Source: CAWJPW01 sp963844845 (GTDB lineage Bacteria; Acidobacteriota; Thermoanaerobaculia; Thermoanaerobaculales; Sulfomarinibacteraceae). Taken from it: a DNA stretch of 64,000 nt. The translations under genes were made by a program, and so were the position numbers. The stretch is taken from the NCBI GenBank assembly GCA_963844845.1, contig CAWJPW010000011.1, positions 1-64,000 of the forward strand, written 5' to 3'. Under the pieces are notes generated by a model. That model saw only the letters and a list, made by a program, of their open reading frames with translations, was not told the origin of the DNA and did not search any database. Below, one piece after another: positions 33,487-44,277 of this stretch. Position 1 is the stretch's first letter. Each line of letters starts with the position of its first letter.

Positions 33487-33979
33487 GCACCCGGACCGCC
33501 CCGACCGCGAGCGCCGCCGCCTGCTCACCGTGATGAGCGTGGGCCTCTCGGCGCTGGGCGCCGCCCTGCTCGGCGTCCCCTTCGCGGGCTTCCTGCTGGC
33601 GCCGTTCTTCGAGCGGTCGACCCCCCGCTGGCGGCGAGTGGGCACGGTGGACTCCTTCACCGTGGGCACCACGGTGCAGGTCACCCTGAAGGACGCCTCG
33701 GCCCGACCGTGGGCCGGGAAGACGGCCCAAACCGCCGCCTGGCTGCGCCGCGCCGGCGAGGCCGAGTTCACCGCCTTCTCGGTGAACTGCACCCACCTGG
33801 GCTGCCCGGTGCGCTGGGTGCAGAGCGCCGACCTCTTCCTCTGCCCCTGCCACGGCGGGGTGTACTACGCCGACGGGCGGGTCGCGGCGGGGCCGCCCCC
33901 GCACGCGCTGATCCGGTACCCCGTGCGGGTCAACGGCCAGTGGGTCGAGGTGCAGACCAGCCCCATCCCCATCACCTGA
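33473..33979 (+). CDS. petA: Rieske 2Fe-2S protein
   Basis: The 168-residue protein starts with a Tat-like basic segment (ERRRLLTVMSVGLSALGAAL), one N-terminal helix (about residues 18-43), and a Rieske domain with the cluster ligands CTHLGCPVRW and CPCHGGVYYADG (Cys, His, Cys, His). It takes electrons from quinol at the cytochrome b Qo site. It overlaps the preceding small gene, and the cytochrome b gene follows after 20 bp. Confidence 0.93.
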   Translation: MSTTEHPDRPDRERRRLLTVMSVGLSALGAALLGVPFAGFLLAPFFERSTPRWRRVGTVDSFTVGTTVQVTLKDASARPWAGKTAQTAAWLRRAGEAEFTAFSVNCTHLGCPVRWVQSADLFLCPCHGGVYYADGRVAAGPPPHALIRYPVRVNGQWVEVQTSPIPIT

Positions 33980-33999
33980 GGACGAGAGGAGCCGGGATC

Positions 34000-35448
34000 G
34001 TGAAGACGCTGCTGAGGATCTGGAGCTGGTTCGACGACCGCACCGGTCTGTCGGAGCTCGTCGGGCCGCTCCTCCGCCATCCGGTCCCGCCCGGCACCAA
34101 CTGGTGGTACGTGTTCGGCAGCGCCACCCTGGTGGCGTTCATCATCCAGGTGGTCACCGGAGTGGCCCTGGCCACGGTGTACGTGCCGTCGGCGGGAAGC
34201 GCCTGGGAGAGCCTGCGTTTCATCACCCACGACGCCCCCCTCGGATCGATCCTGCGCGGCCTCCACTACTGGGGCGCCTCGGCGATGATCCTGTTCATCG
34301 GCGTCCACGCCCTGCGCGTGTTCCTCATGGGCTCGTTCAAGTACCCGCGCGAGGTGAGCTGGCTGAGCGGCGTGCTGCTGCTGGGGCTCACCGTCACCAT
34401 GGGCTTCACCGGCCAGCTCCTGCGCTGGGACCAGAACGCCGTGTGGTCCATCGTCGTCGGCGCCGAGCAGGCCGGACGCGTCCCGTTCATCGGCAAGTAC
34501 CTGGCACACTTCATCCTCGCCGGCAACGTGGTGGGCGCCGCCACCCTCACGCGCTTCTTCTCCATCCACGTGTTCCTCATCCCGGCACTCATCTTCGCCA
34601 TCGTCGGCCTCCACCTGTACCTCGTGATCCGCAACGGGATCTCCGAGCCCCCGGTGGCCGGCCGCCCGGTGGACCCCGCCACCTACCGCCCCTGGTACCG
34701 GCGCATGCTCGAGCGCGAGGGACGGCCGTTCTTCCCCGACGCCGCGTGGCGCGACATGGTCTTCGGCGTTCTCCTGATCATGGTCGTGATGGCGCTGGCG
34801 GTGATTCTCGGCCCCCCCGACGTGGGCAAGCCCCCCGACCCCACCATCATCCAGGCGACGCCGCGGCCCGACTGGTACTTCCTCTGGTACTTCGCGGTCC
34901 TCGCGCTGCTCCCGCACGGCACCGAGAAGTTCGTCATCGTCGGCGCGCCGCTCCTCGCCGGGGCGGTCCTGCTGCTGCTGCCGTTCCTGTTCGGGCGCGG
35001 TGAGCGCCACCCCAAGCGGCGGCCGTGGGCGGTTGCCGCCGTGCTCATGATCGTGCTGGCGGTGGGCACCTTGTGGCGGGCCGGGGTCAAGGCCGACTGG
35101 TCGCCGGACTTCTCGGCGAAACCCCTCACCGCCGCCGTCATCGGCGCCCACCACGGCCCGGTGGCCCGGGGCGGCAAGCTCTTCTCCGCCAAGGCCTGCA
35201 TCTACTGCCACGACATCGCCGGCCACGGCGGCCACCGCGGCCCCGACCTCACAACTGTCGGCAACCGGCTCACGGCCAACGAGATGCGCATCCGCATCGC
35301 GAACGGCGGCATCAACATGCCGGCCTTCGCCGGGATCCTCGACGCCGAGCAGCTCGACGACCTGGTGGCGTTCCTCCAGACCAGGAGGGGCCCGGGGCCG
35401 GTACCGCGGGAGCCGGATGAAGAGCCGCCCACCCCAGCACCAGGCTAA
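34000..35448 (+). CDS. Cytochrome b fused to a C-terminal cytochrome c
   Basis: The 482-residue protein combines full-length cytochrome b and a mono-heme c domain. Heme b ligands are in LRGLHYWGASAMILFIGVHA and the pair LAHFILAG/FFSIHVFLIP. The Qo motif is PDWYFLWYFAVLA (Asp instead of the common Glu of PEWY). The C-terminal domain has ACIYCHDIAGHGGHRGPDL and a distal Met in INMPAF. There is no separate cytochrome c1 gene, so this domain probably takes its place. The start is the GTG at 34000 with GAGAGGAGCC upstream. It is the last gene of the operon. Confidence 0.92.
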   Translation: MKTLLRIWSWFDDRTGLSELVGPLLRHPVPPGTNWWYVFGSATLVAFIIQVVTGVALATVYVPSAGSAWESLRFITHDAPLGSILRGLHYWGASAMILFIGVHALRVFLMGSFKYPREVSWLSGVLLLGLTVTMGFTGQLLRWDQNAVWSIVVGAEQAGRVPFIGKYLAHFILAGNVVGAATLTRFFSIHVFLIPALIFAIVGLHLYLVIRNGISEPPVAGRPVDPATYRPWYRRMLEREGRPFFPDAAWRDMVFGVLLIMVVMALAVILGPPDVGKPPDPTIIQATPRPDWYFLWYFAVLALLPHGTEKFVIVGAPLLAGAVLLLLPFLFGRGERHPKRRPWAVAAVLMIVLAVGTLWRAGVKADWSPDFSAKPLTAAVIGAHHGPVARGGKLFSAKACIYCHDIAGHGGHRGPDLTTVGNRLTANEMRIRIANGGINMPAFAGILDAEQLDDLVAFLQTRRGPGPVPREPDEEPPTPAPG

Positions 35449-35520
35449 CGAGGGAGCGAGGGCGCACGCCCGGCGCAGCGACCGTCGAGCGCCGACGGCC
35501 CGCGGAGAAGCACCTTTGTG

Positions 35521-35788
35521 CTGCGGACACCGGCTCCCGGGCGGCGGCTGAGCCGCCGCCCGTCGGCGCGTTCGCGAAGGGGGCGCCGACGGGCGCTGCC
35601 TGACGGCAACGCGGCCCTCATCGCCCGGTGCGCCGAGTCGCCTACCTGGTTGTTTGGGGCCACTGCTCCAAACGCCAAGGGCCGTGGGAGCCCCCCTTGA
35701 CGTTTCCCACCAACGCGCCGCAAGCGAGAAGGCGCTCGAGAGAAGACGTCAAGGACGGCACACCCGCCGGAGGATCGGTGCTCCGAGG
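35521..35788 (+). repeat. SR-A structured repeat C1
   Basis: Starts 72 bp after the cytochrome b gene, in sense. The fourth stem here is TTGACGT/ACGTCAA (about 35698-35755) and the third is TTTGGGGC/GCTCCAAA, both changed on the two arms relative to other copies. The second long stem is degraded. Confidence 0.85.
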
Positions 35789-35805
35789 TTTGGGTGGGGG
35801 GTGGT

Positions 35806-36076
35806 GCTGCGGGCACCGGCGCCCGGTCGGCGGCTTTGCCGCCGCCCGTCGGCGCGCCCGCGAAGGGGGCGACGGCGGAGGCTGCCTGACGGCAACGCGG
35901 CCCCCTTCGCGCCCTGCGCCGAGTCGCCTGCCTGGTTGTTCGGGGCCACTGCTCCGGGCGCCAAGGGCCGTGAGTGCCCCCCCGAACACTGTTTCCGCGA
36001 TCGCGCTGCAAACGAGGAGGCTGTTCAGGAAAAGTGTCCGGGACGGCACGTCCGCCGGAGGGGGCGTGCTCCGGGG
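35806..36076 (+). repeat. SR-A structured repeat C2
   Basis: Second copy in the same gap. Its long stem is CGCGAAGGGGGC/GCCCCCTTCGCG and its fourth stem ACACT/AGTGT. Between C2 and C3 (36077-36325) are an inverted SR-C-like hairpin near 36219-36245, the hairpin AGGCGCGAAG/CTTCGCGC near 36120-36143, and a short hexamer tract; no gene. Confidence 0.85.
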
Positions 36077-36325
36077 CGGCCCCTGCAGACGCACATGCGG
36101 TAGGGGGGAGGGGGCGTGTAGGCGCGAAGCCTCTTCGCGCCCCCATTGCCGCTTCAGAGCACGTGGGAAACCCTGCCGGACGGCGATGGGACCCGAACGA
36201 AGCTACGCCAGCGAACGCGCTCGTGGCGCGCGAAGGTCGCGCGCCTACCCGGGCATGGGATCACCGCGCGCGCCGATGACCCTCGGGGTACCCCGGCCCC
36301 GGCCGCGGTCAACGGTCCCGGCCAC

Positions 36326-36612
36326 CGTGCCGGCTCCTGATGCTCCCAACCCCGGCTCCCGGGCGGCGGCGTTGCCGCCGCCCGTCGGCGCGTTCGCGAA
36401 GGGGGCGACGGCGGAGGCTGCCTGACGGCAACGCGGCCCCCTTCGCGCCCTGCGCCGAGTCGCCTGCCTGGTTGTTCGGGGCCACTGCTCCGGGCGCCAA
36501 GGGCCGTGAGAGCCCCCCCGGACACTGTTTCCGCGATCGCGCTGCAAACGAGGAGGCCGTTCGGGAAAAGTGTCCGGGACGGCACGTCCGCCGGAGGATC
36601 TGTGCTCCGGGG
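36326..36612 (+). repeat. SR-A structured repeat C3
   Basis: A complete copy with boundaries GTGCCGGCTCCTGATGCTCC and TGTGCTCCGGGG. The fourth stem is GGACACT/AGTGTCC. Confidence 0.87.
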
Positions 36613-36629
36613 CGGTGGTGAGCCCCTGA

Positions 36630-36747
36630 GGGCACGCCGCCGCGCCGATAGGCGCGGCCGGACGCGCACTGGTCGCCGGCGGATGCGTGCATCCGGCCGG
36701 CGGCCGGGGCGTGGCCGGGTGGCCGCGAAGCGGCCGGCGTGCCCCGG
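36630..36747. repeat. SR-B hairpin unit X1
   Basis: 118 bp closed by GGGCACGCCG/CGGCGTGCCC with inner hairpins CCGCGCC-GATA-GGCGCGG, GGATGC/GCATCC and GGCCGCGAAGCGGCC. Confidence 0.85.
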
Positions 36748-37249
36748 TGGGACCCCGGCCCTTCGGGCCTCCGCTTGCTGAGGATGACGGGTATCGGTTG
36801 GGGCGCCGTTCTCCGTCGCCGTAGGCGACGGCACCGGGCGGGCGGGTGGGACACGGCGTCGACGAGGGGGACGGCGTCGCCTTCGTCGCGAGGGCCGCGA
36901 GGTGGTGCTCCCCGTGGCGGCGCAGCCGCCGCGGGGGGCGCCGCATCGCGGGCCGCAGCAGAAGGCGCTCGAGCCGTCCCCCGGCGGGCCGTGGCAAAGC
37001 CGCGGCCCGGCCGCCGCAAGGCGGCAGACGCTTCCATGGCGCTTGCCGAGCCGACGAGTCGCGCCGCCGTCGGTTCTCTGGGTGCGATTCGCGACCGAGG
37101 CGAGGAGGCATTGACCTCGTGGTCATGCCGACGAAGGCGACGGAGCGAAGCGCGGCCAGAGGGCCGGCGCCGGCGCGACCAATACATTTCAGAGAGAGCC
37201 GGATCTCCCTACCCTCCCGGAGCATGCCCTCGGGCGCACCGGGCCGCCG
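36748..37249. repeat. SR-B interhairpin segment Z1
   Basis: A non-coding segment of about 500 bp between X units. It begins GGGACCCCGGCCCTTCGGGC...CAGGATGAC-like, contains GGGCGGGCGGGTGGG (36835-36850), and ends CGGAGCATGCCCTCGGGCG. Apparent long frames here are by-products of GC bias and recur in both Z copies. Confidence 0.8.
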
Positions 37250-37367
37250 GGGCACGCCGCCGTGGCGCAGCCACGGCCGGACGCGAGGGAGGGACCCGGC
37301 GCACGCTCGCGTGCGCTCGGGACCCGACCGAGTGGCCGAAGGCCGCGAAGCGGCCGGCGTGCCCCGG
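37250..37367. repeat. SR-B hairpin unit X2
   Basis: Same outer stem as X1; the first inner hairpin is CCGTGGC-GCA-GCCACGG and the second GCGCACGC/GCGTGCGC, each altered on both arms. Confidence 0.85.
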
Positions 37368-37924
37368 CGGGACCTCGCCTCTGGCTGCAGGCTCGTGCCG
37401 GCTTCGGCCAGGGGGTCCTTCGACGCACTCCGGCCCTTCGGGCCTCCGCTTGCTCAGGATGACAGGTGGTGGTTGGAGCGCCATCTTCCGTCGCCGTAGG
37501 CGGCGGCACCGGGTGGGTGGGTGGGACACGGCGTCGACGAGGGGGACGGCGTCGCCTTCGTCGCGAGGGCCGCGAGGTGGCGTTCCCCGTGGCGGCGCAG
37601 CCGCCGCGGGGGGCGCCGCATCGCGGGCCGCAGCAGAAGGCGCTCGAGCCGTCCCCCGGCGGGCCGTGGCAAAGCCGCGGCCCGGCCGCCGCAAGGCGGC
37701 AGACGCTTCCGTGGCCTTTGCCGAGCCGACGAGTCGCGCCGCCGTCGGTGCTCTGGGTGCGATTCGCGACCGAGCCGAGGAGGCATTGACCTCGTGGTCA
37801 TGCCGACGAAGGCGAAGGAGCGAAGCGCGGCCAGAGGGCCGGCGCCGGCGCGACCAATACATTTCAGAGAGAGCCGGATCTCCCTACCCTCCCGGAGCAT
37901 GCCCTCGGGCGCACCGGGCCGCCG
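37368..37924. repeat. SR-B interhairpin segment Z2
   Basis: Near-identical to Z1 from about 37468 on, with an extra insert of about 60 bp at its left end (37368-37435). G-runs GGGTGGGTGGGTGGG at 37511-37525. Confidence 0.8.
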
Positions 37925-38042
37925 GGGCACGCCGCCGTGGCGCAGCCACGGCCGGACGCGAGGGAGGGACCCGGCGCACGCTCGCGTGCGCTCGGGACCC
38001 GACCGAGTGGCCGTAGGCCGCGAAGCGGCCGGCGTGCCCCGG
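37925..38042. repeat. SR-B hairpin unit X3
   Basis: Nearly identical to X2; it ends 130 bp before the typA start. The gap 38043-38172 contains a likely typA promoter region but no further repeat. Confidence 0.85.
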
Positions 38043-38172
38043 CGGCTGTACACCCCACGCCCTCCCCCCGGCTCTACGCACGTACGGTAGCTTCTCCGTG
38101 ACAGTCACTTAGCTTGACGGGACCGGGGTTTCCTGCTACAACCTCGTGCCCCCTCCGGGGGCAAGGAGCACC

Positions 38173-39975
<1,803 letters not shown>

Positions 39976-40074
39976 CGGCCGGGCGTGCCCCGGCGGCTGG
40001 CACTCCGGCACACCAGAGTCGCGGAATGCGGCGATGTCCCGTCTCCGTTGACCGCGGCGGATGAAGGAGGTTCC

Positions 40075-40965
40075 GTGGAGCGAGTTCGCGTTGCGTCAAT
40101 GCAATACTACATCCGTCCGGTAGGAAGCTTCGACGAGTTCGCCGAGCAGGTCTCGGCGCTGGTCGAAACCGCCGCCGACTACCGCTGCCACCTGGTGGTC
40201 TTCCCCGAGTACCTCACCGTGCAGCTCCTCACCCTGGGCGACGCCCACCGCCCCATCGAGATGCAGATCCGCCACTTGGCGCGCCAGCAGCCGCGCTACC
40301 TCGAGCTCGTCTCCGGCCTCGCCCGCGAGCACAAGCTCTATATCGTGGGCGGGACCATGCCCACCCTCGCCGACGGCGACGACAGCACGGTCTACAACGA
40401 CTGCTACGTCTTCGGACCAACCGGCGACGTGGGCGTGCAGGGCAAGCTGCACATGACCCGCTTCGAGCGCGAGGAGTGGCTGGTCTCACCGCGCACCGGC
40501 CTCACCCTCTTCGACACCGACTTCGGCCGCATGGCGGTGAGCATCTGCTACGACGTGGAGTTCCCCGAGATCGCCCGGGTGGCGGCGCGGGAGGGCGCCA
40601 AGGTGCTGGCGGTCCCGAGCTGCACCGACGAGCGCCAGGGCTACCTCCGGGTGCGCTACTGCGCCCACGCGCGAGCCATCGAGAACCAGATGTACGTGAT
40701 CCACTCCCCCACCGTGGGCTCGTTGCCCAAGGTCCCCGCGGTCTCCCTCAACTACGGGGTCGCCTCGATCCTCACGCCCTCGGACTTCGCCTTCTCGCGC
40801 GACGGCATCCTCGCCGAGGGCAACACCAACCAGGAGATGATGGTCATCGGCGACCTCAACCTCGAGACCATCGAGCAAAGCCGGATCCACGGCACGGTGC
40901 TGCCGTTGGAGGACAGCCGGCGCACCAACCAGCTCATCCAGGAGCCCCGGGTGGTGTCGCTGTGA
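40075..40965 (+). CDS. Carbon-nitrogen hydrolase (nitrilase superfamily)
   Basis: The 296-residue enzyme has the Glu-Lys-Cys triad: E45 in VVFPEYLTVQ, K124 in GKLHMTRFE and C158 in VSICYDVEFPE. It is probably an amidase. The GTG at 40075 was chosen because it follows AAGGAGGTTCC. It overlaps the GNAT gene by 4 bp (GTGA). In many bacteria a GNAT domain and this nitrilase are fused into one polypeptide; here they are two coupled genes in the reverse order, which supports a shared pathway. Substrate not known. Confidence 0.86.
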   Translation: MERVRVASMQYYIRPVGSFDEFAEQVSALVETAADYRCHLVVFPEYLTVQLLTLGDAHRPIEMQIRHLARQQPRYLELVSGLAREHKLYIVGGTMPTLADGDDSTVYNDCYVFGPTGDVGVQGKLHMTRFEREEWLVSPRTGLTLFDTDFGRMAVSICYDVEFPEIARVAAREGAKVLAVPSCTDERQGYLRVRYCAHARAIENQMYVIHSPTVGSLPKVPAVSLNYGVASILTPSDFAFSRDGILAEGNTNQEMMVIGDLNLETIEQSRIHGTVLPLEDSRRTNQLIQEPRVVSL

Positions 40966-41654
40966 GCGCGCTGCCCAACCTCCGCGAGGCTGTCGTCGTC
41001 CGACCCACCCGCCCCACCGACCTCTCCGGCATCGTCGAGATGAGCCACGAGGTGTACGGCCACGGCTGGCATGCAGACGAGCTCGCCCAGCACTTGGAGC
41101 ACTTCCCGGAGGGCCAGCTGGTGGCGGCGACCGCCGGCTCCGGCACCGTGGTCGGGATGGCGTCGAGCCTCATCGTCACCTGGGACGACTACGACCTCGA
41201 CCAGCCGTGGCGCGACTTCACCGCCCACGGCACCTTCGCCAACCACGACCCCTCGGGCCGTACCCTCTACGGCGCCGAGGTGATGGTGCGTCCCGGGCTC
41301 CAGGGGCGTGGCATCGGGCGCAAGCTCTACGCGGCCCGGCGCGAGCTGGTCACGAGCTTCGGCCTGCTGCGCATCCGCGCCGGCGCCCGGCTGCGCGGCT
41401 ACGCCACGGTGGCGGAGGAGCTCGCGGCCACCGAGTACGTGCGCCGGGTGGTCCGCGGCGAGCTCGGCGACCCAACCCTTTCGTTCCAGCTGCGCGAGGG
41501 CTTCGCCGTGCTGGGAGTCGTCTCGGGCTACCTGCGCTTCGATCCCGAGAGCCGCGGCTGGGCCGCGGTGATCGAGTGGCTCAACCCCGAGCTCGCCACC
41601 GCCGAAGACCACGCCCGCCAGGCGAGGCGGCTGCGGTGGCTTCTCGACGCATAA
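40962..41654 (+). CDS. GNAT-family N-acetyltransferase
   Basis: The 230-residue protein has the acetyl-CoA loop in LYGAEVMVRPGLQGRGIGRK (pattern RxxGxG/A) followed by LYAARRELVTSFGLLRIRAG, and opens with VVVRPTRPTDLSGIVEMSHE. The GTG start at 40962 overlaps the nitrilase stop, so translation is coupled. It probably acetylates an amine or uses an acyl donor related to the nitrilase product. Somewhat longer than minimal GNATs, with a C-terminal helical extension (ATAEDHARQARRLRWLL). Confidence 0.8.
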   Translation: MSALPNLREAVVVRPTRPTDLSGIVEMSHEVYGHGWHADELAQHLEHFPEGQLVAATAGSGTVVGMASSLIVTWDDYDLDQPWRDFTAHGTFANHDPSGRTLYGAEVMVRPGLQGRGIGRKLYAARRELVTSFGLLRIRAGARLRGYATVAEELAATEYVRRVVRGELGDPTLSFQLREGFAVLGVVSGYLRFDPESRGWAAVIEWLNPELATAEDHARQARRLRWLLDA

Positions 41655-41729
41655 CCTCGACAACCTTCCCGGGCGAGGCTCGTATCTTCAGCCGTCCGTG
41701 CACGCTACGATGCTCGTCCGGAGGCTGCC

Positions 41730-43862
41730 GTGAAGCTGCGCGCCCGTCTGATCCTGGCCTTCCTGCTCCTCGCCGTGATCCCGCTGGCAGGGCTTGTGAC
41801 GTACTCCTACGTCTCGTCGCGGCGAGCTTTCCGTAGCGCCGTGGAGAGCGAGGCGCGCACCCAGTCCGAGGCCATGAGCCACCGGCTCGGCGCAGTGCGT
41901 GGCGCCCTCGACCAGGGGCTCGGCGAGGCCGCTCAGGCCGCCTTTGCCGAGCAGGCCAACCGAGCGGGTGACAAGACCGAGCAGGCGGCCCTCCTGGAGC
42001 GGCTGCGTCGCGCCATGGGCCCGGCGGCGCCGCTGGTGCAGGCCTTCGAGTGGGTTCCTTCCACACCGGCGCCCGCCGAGGAGCCGACGCCCGTGTCCGA
42101 GGCGGCGGCGGGCGACGGTGCCGCGCCGCCCGCACCCGCGGCCGCACCCGCGCCGCCGCGGGCGCTGGTCCTCCTGAATTCCGTGGCCGCCGCCGACGAC
42201 CATAACGCAGGCTACCGCGGCCGACCCGGCGCCCCGGCCCCCGCGTCCCCGAGCCGCGCCGAGATCGACGCGATCGTCCGTCAGGCCATGGAGCACGCTG
42301 CCAACGCCCAGCGCCAGGCCATGAAGAAGATCGAGAAGCTGCCGGAGCGCCAGCGCCAGGAGGCGAGCCGCTGGCTGGAGGCGGCCGGTGCCGTGGTGCA
42401 GGGCCTCGCCGCCGAGAAGATCAAAGTCGAGGAGCTCAAGCGGCTCGAGCAGGAGCACCGAGAGACCAAGACGCTGCTGGGCCGAGACTTCAACCGTGCG
42501 GTGGAGCAGGACGGCCGCGTGGTGGGCCACCTGCGGGTGCAGGTGCGGGCGCGGCAGCTGCTCGAGAGCGTGCTCGCCGCCGCCCGCCGTGACGAGGGCG
42601 AGATTCCCTTCGCGGTGGACCAGCAGGGCACGCTCTACACGGTGGACGCCGCCGACAAGGAAACGCTGCAGGGGCTCCCGGTCACCGGCGAGGGCGCCAC
42701 GACCGACGCCGGCGACCAGTGGGTGCTGTCGCGGACCACCGACGCGGCCTCCGGCGTCACCTTCGGCATTGCCCGCCCCGTGGGCGAGGGCCTCGCCGCG
42801 ATCCGCCGCGCCGCCGCCAACAACCTCGGCCTCGGCCTCGCCTTCATCGGGCTCGCTGCGCTGGTCATCGTGCCGGTGTCGCGGCGCATGACCCGCAACC
42901 TCGGCACCCTCACCGGCGCCGCCTCCGCCCTCGCCGACGGCGACCTCGACGTGCGCGTCCCGGTGCGCTCGGCGGACGAGATCGGCCAGCTGGCGGCGAC
43001 CTTCAACCACATGGCCGAGGAGATCCAACGCCACCAGCAGCAGCTCCTCGAGGAGGAGCGCCGGCGCGGCGAGCAGGAGGCCCAGCACCGCGTGCTGGAG
43101 GCCGAGAACGGCCGCAAGAGCCGCGAGCTCGAGGAGGCCCGGCGCTTCCAGCTGGCCCTGCTCCCCAGCCAGCTGCCCGACCACCCGGAGGTGGAGATCG
43201 CGGTGTCCATGCACACCGCCACCGAGGTCGGCGGCGACTACTACGACTTCCGGGTGTCGGCGGACGGGGCGCTGACCACGGCCATCGGCGACGCCACCGG
43301 GCACGGCGCCACCGCCGGCACCATGGTGACGATGATCAAGAGCCTCTTCACCGTCAGCGCCGATCCCCAGCCACAGCGCTTCCTCGAGCAGGCCTCGGGG
43401 GTGATCCGCGACATGAACCTGGGGCGCATGAACATGGCGCTGACGCTGGCGCGCTTCCATCGGGGACGGATGCTGGTTTCGGCGGCGGGGATGCCGCCGC
43501 TGCTCCTGCACCGCGGCGACACCTGCGAGGTGGACGAGCTCACGGTGGAGGGGATGCCCCTGGGCGGGCTCGCCGGCGCCACCTACCGCCAGGTCGACGT
43601 GCGCCTCGATCCCGGCGACACCGCGCTGCTCATGTCCGACGGCTTTCCCGAGCTGCTCGATCCGGCGGGCGAGCCGCTGGGCTACGAGCGCGCCCGCGAG
43701 ATCTTCGCGGCGGCGGTGGCCGAGAGCTCGGAGCCGGCCGCCGTGGTCGCCCACCTCGAGGCAGCGGCCGAGCGCTGGCACGGCGACGACGCCCCCAACG
43801 ACGACGTCACGTTCGTAGTGCTGCGCGCGCGGAGCGCGCGAGGTGACGAGGTGGTGTCGTGA
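41730..43862 (+). CDS. Membrane sensor with HAMP and SpoIIE-type phosphatase
   Basis: The 710-residue protein has an N-terminal helix (residues 5-25, RLILAFLLLAVIPLAGLVTY), an extracytoplasmic region of about 330 residues with a Pro/Ala-rich linker and a coiled-coil part, a second helix (about 367-388), HAMP (390-440, ADEIGQLAATFNHMAEEI), a coiled coil, and a PP2C-like SpoIIE domain (470-700) with EVGGDYYDFRV, IGDATGHGATAGTMV and LLMSDGFPELLDP carrying the Mn2+ acidic ligands. It likely dephosphorylates an anti-anti-sigma (STAS) protein in a partner-switching pathway; no such partner is encoded nearby. Confidence 0.85.
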   Translation: MKLRARLILAFLLLAVIPLAGLVTYSYVSSRRAFRSAVESEARTQSEAMSHRLGAVRGALDQGLGEAAQAAFAEQANRAGDKTEQAALLERLRRAMGPAAPLVQAFEWVPSTPAPAEEPTPVSEAAAGDGAAPPAPAAAPAPPRALVLLNSVAAADDHNAGYRGRPGAPAPASPSRAEIDAIVRQAMEHAANAQRQAMKKIEKLPERQRQEASRWLEAAGAVVQGLAAEKIKVEELKRLEQEHRETKTLLGRDFNRAVEQDGRVVGHLRVQVRARQLLESVLAAARRDEGEIPFAVDQQGTLYTVDAADKETLQGLPVTGEGATTDAGDQWVLSRTTDAASGVTFGIARPVGEGLAAIRRAAANNLGLGLAFIGLAALVIVPVSRRMTRNLGTLTGAASALADGDLDVRVPVRSADEIGQLAATFNHMAEEIQRHQQQLLEEERRRGEQEAQHRVLEAENGRKSRELEEARRFQLALLPSQLPDHPEVEIAVSMHTATEVGGDYYDFRVSADGALTTAIGDATGHGATAGTMVTMIKSLFTVSADPQPQRFLEQASGVIRDMNLGRMNMALTLARFHRGRMLVSAAGMPPLLLHRGDTCEVDELTVEGMPLGGLAGATYRQVDVRLDPGDTALLMSDGFPELLDPAGEPLGYERAREIFAAAVAESSEPAAVVAHLEAAAERWHGDDAPNDDVTFVVLRARSARGDEVVS

Positions 43863-43892
43863 CGAGGCGATGAAGGTCCCCGGCCGCGGTCA

Positions 43893-44171
43893 CGGCTCCT
43901 GATGCTCCCAACACCGGCTCCCGGGCGTCGGCGCTGCCGCCGCCCGTCGGCGCGGGCCCGGGGGCGGCAACGACTCGAGCTGGCAGACGGCGCCACGGCC
44001 GCCCCCGGGCCCCAGCGCCGAGTCGCCTGCCTGGTCGTTCGGGGCCACTGCTCCGGGCGTGAAGGGCCGTGGGAGCCCCCCATGACGTTTCCCGCGGGCG
44101 CCCTCCCGGCGAGGAAGCGCTCCCGGGAAAACGTCATGGACGGCACGCCCGCCGGAGGACACCTGCTCCGG
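43893..44171 (+). repeat. SR-A structured repeat C4
   Basis: Begins 31 bp after the SpoIIE gene, in sense. Its long stem is CCCGGGGGCGGC/GCCGCCCCCGGG, replacing CGCGAAGGGGGC/GCCCCCTTCGCG, with both arms changed. The fourth stem is ATGACGT/ACGTCAT. The remainder to 44277 is hexamer tract and a short unremarkable stretch. Confidence 0.88.
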
Positions 44172-44277
44172 GTCGGTCTCGGCGTCCGTCGCGGTCCCGG
44201 CCAACGGTCCCGGCCCCGGCCCCGGTCGCCCGCGCGGCAGCTCTGCACCCCCCCGTTGGTACGTCCCGTGCTGCGGT

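Noticed and set aside
36739..38016. Long arginine-rich open frame (about 425 codons) on the plus strand
   Set aside because: Its two halves simply copy the duplicated SR-B units; no domain, ribosome-binding site or codon bias, and other frames over the same DNA are equally open.
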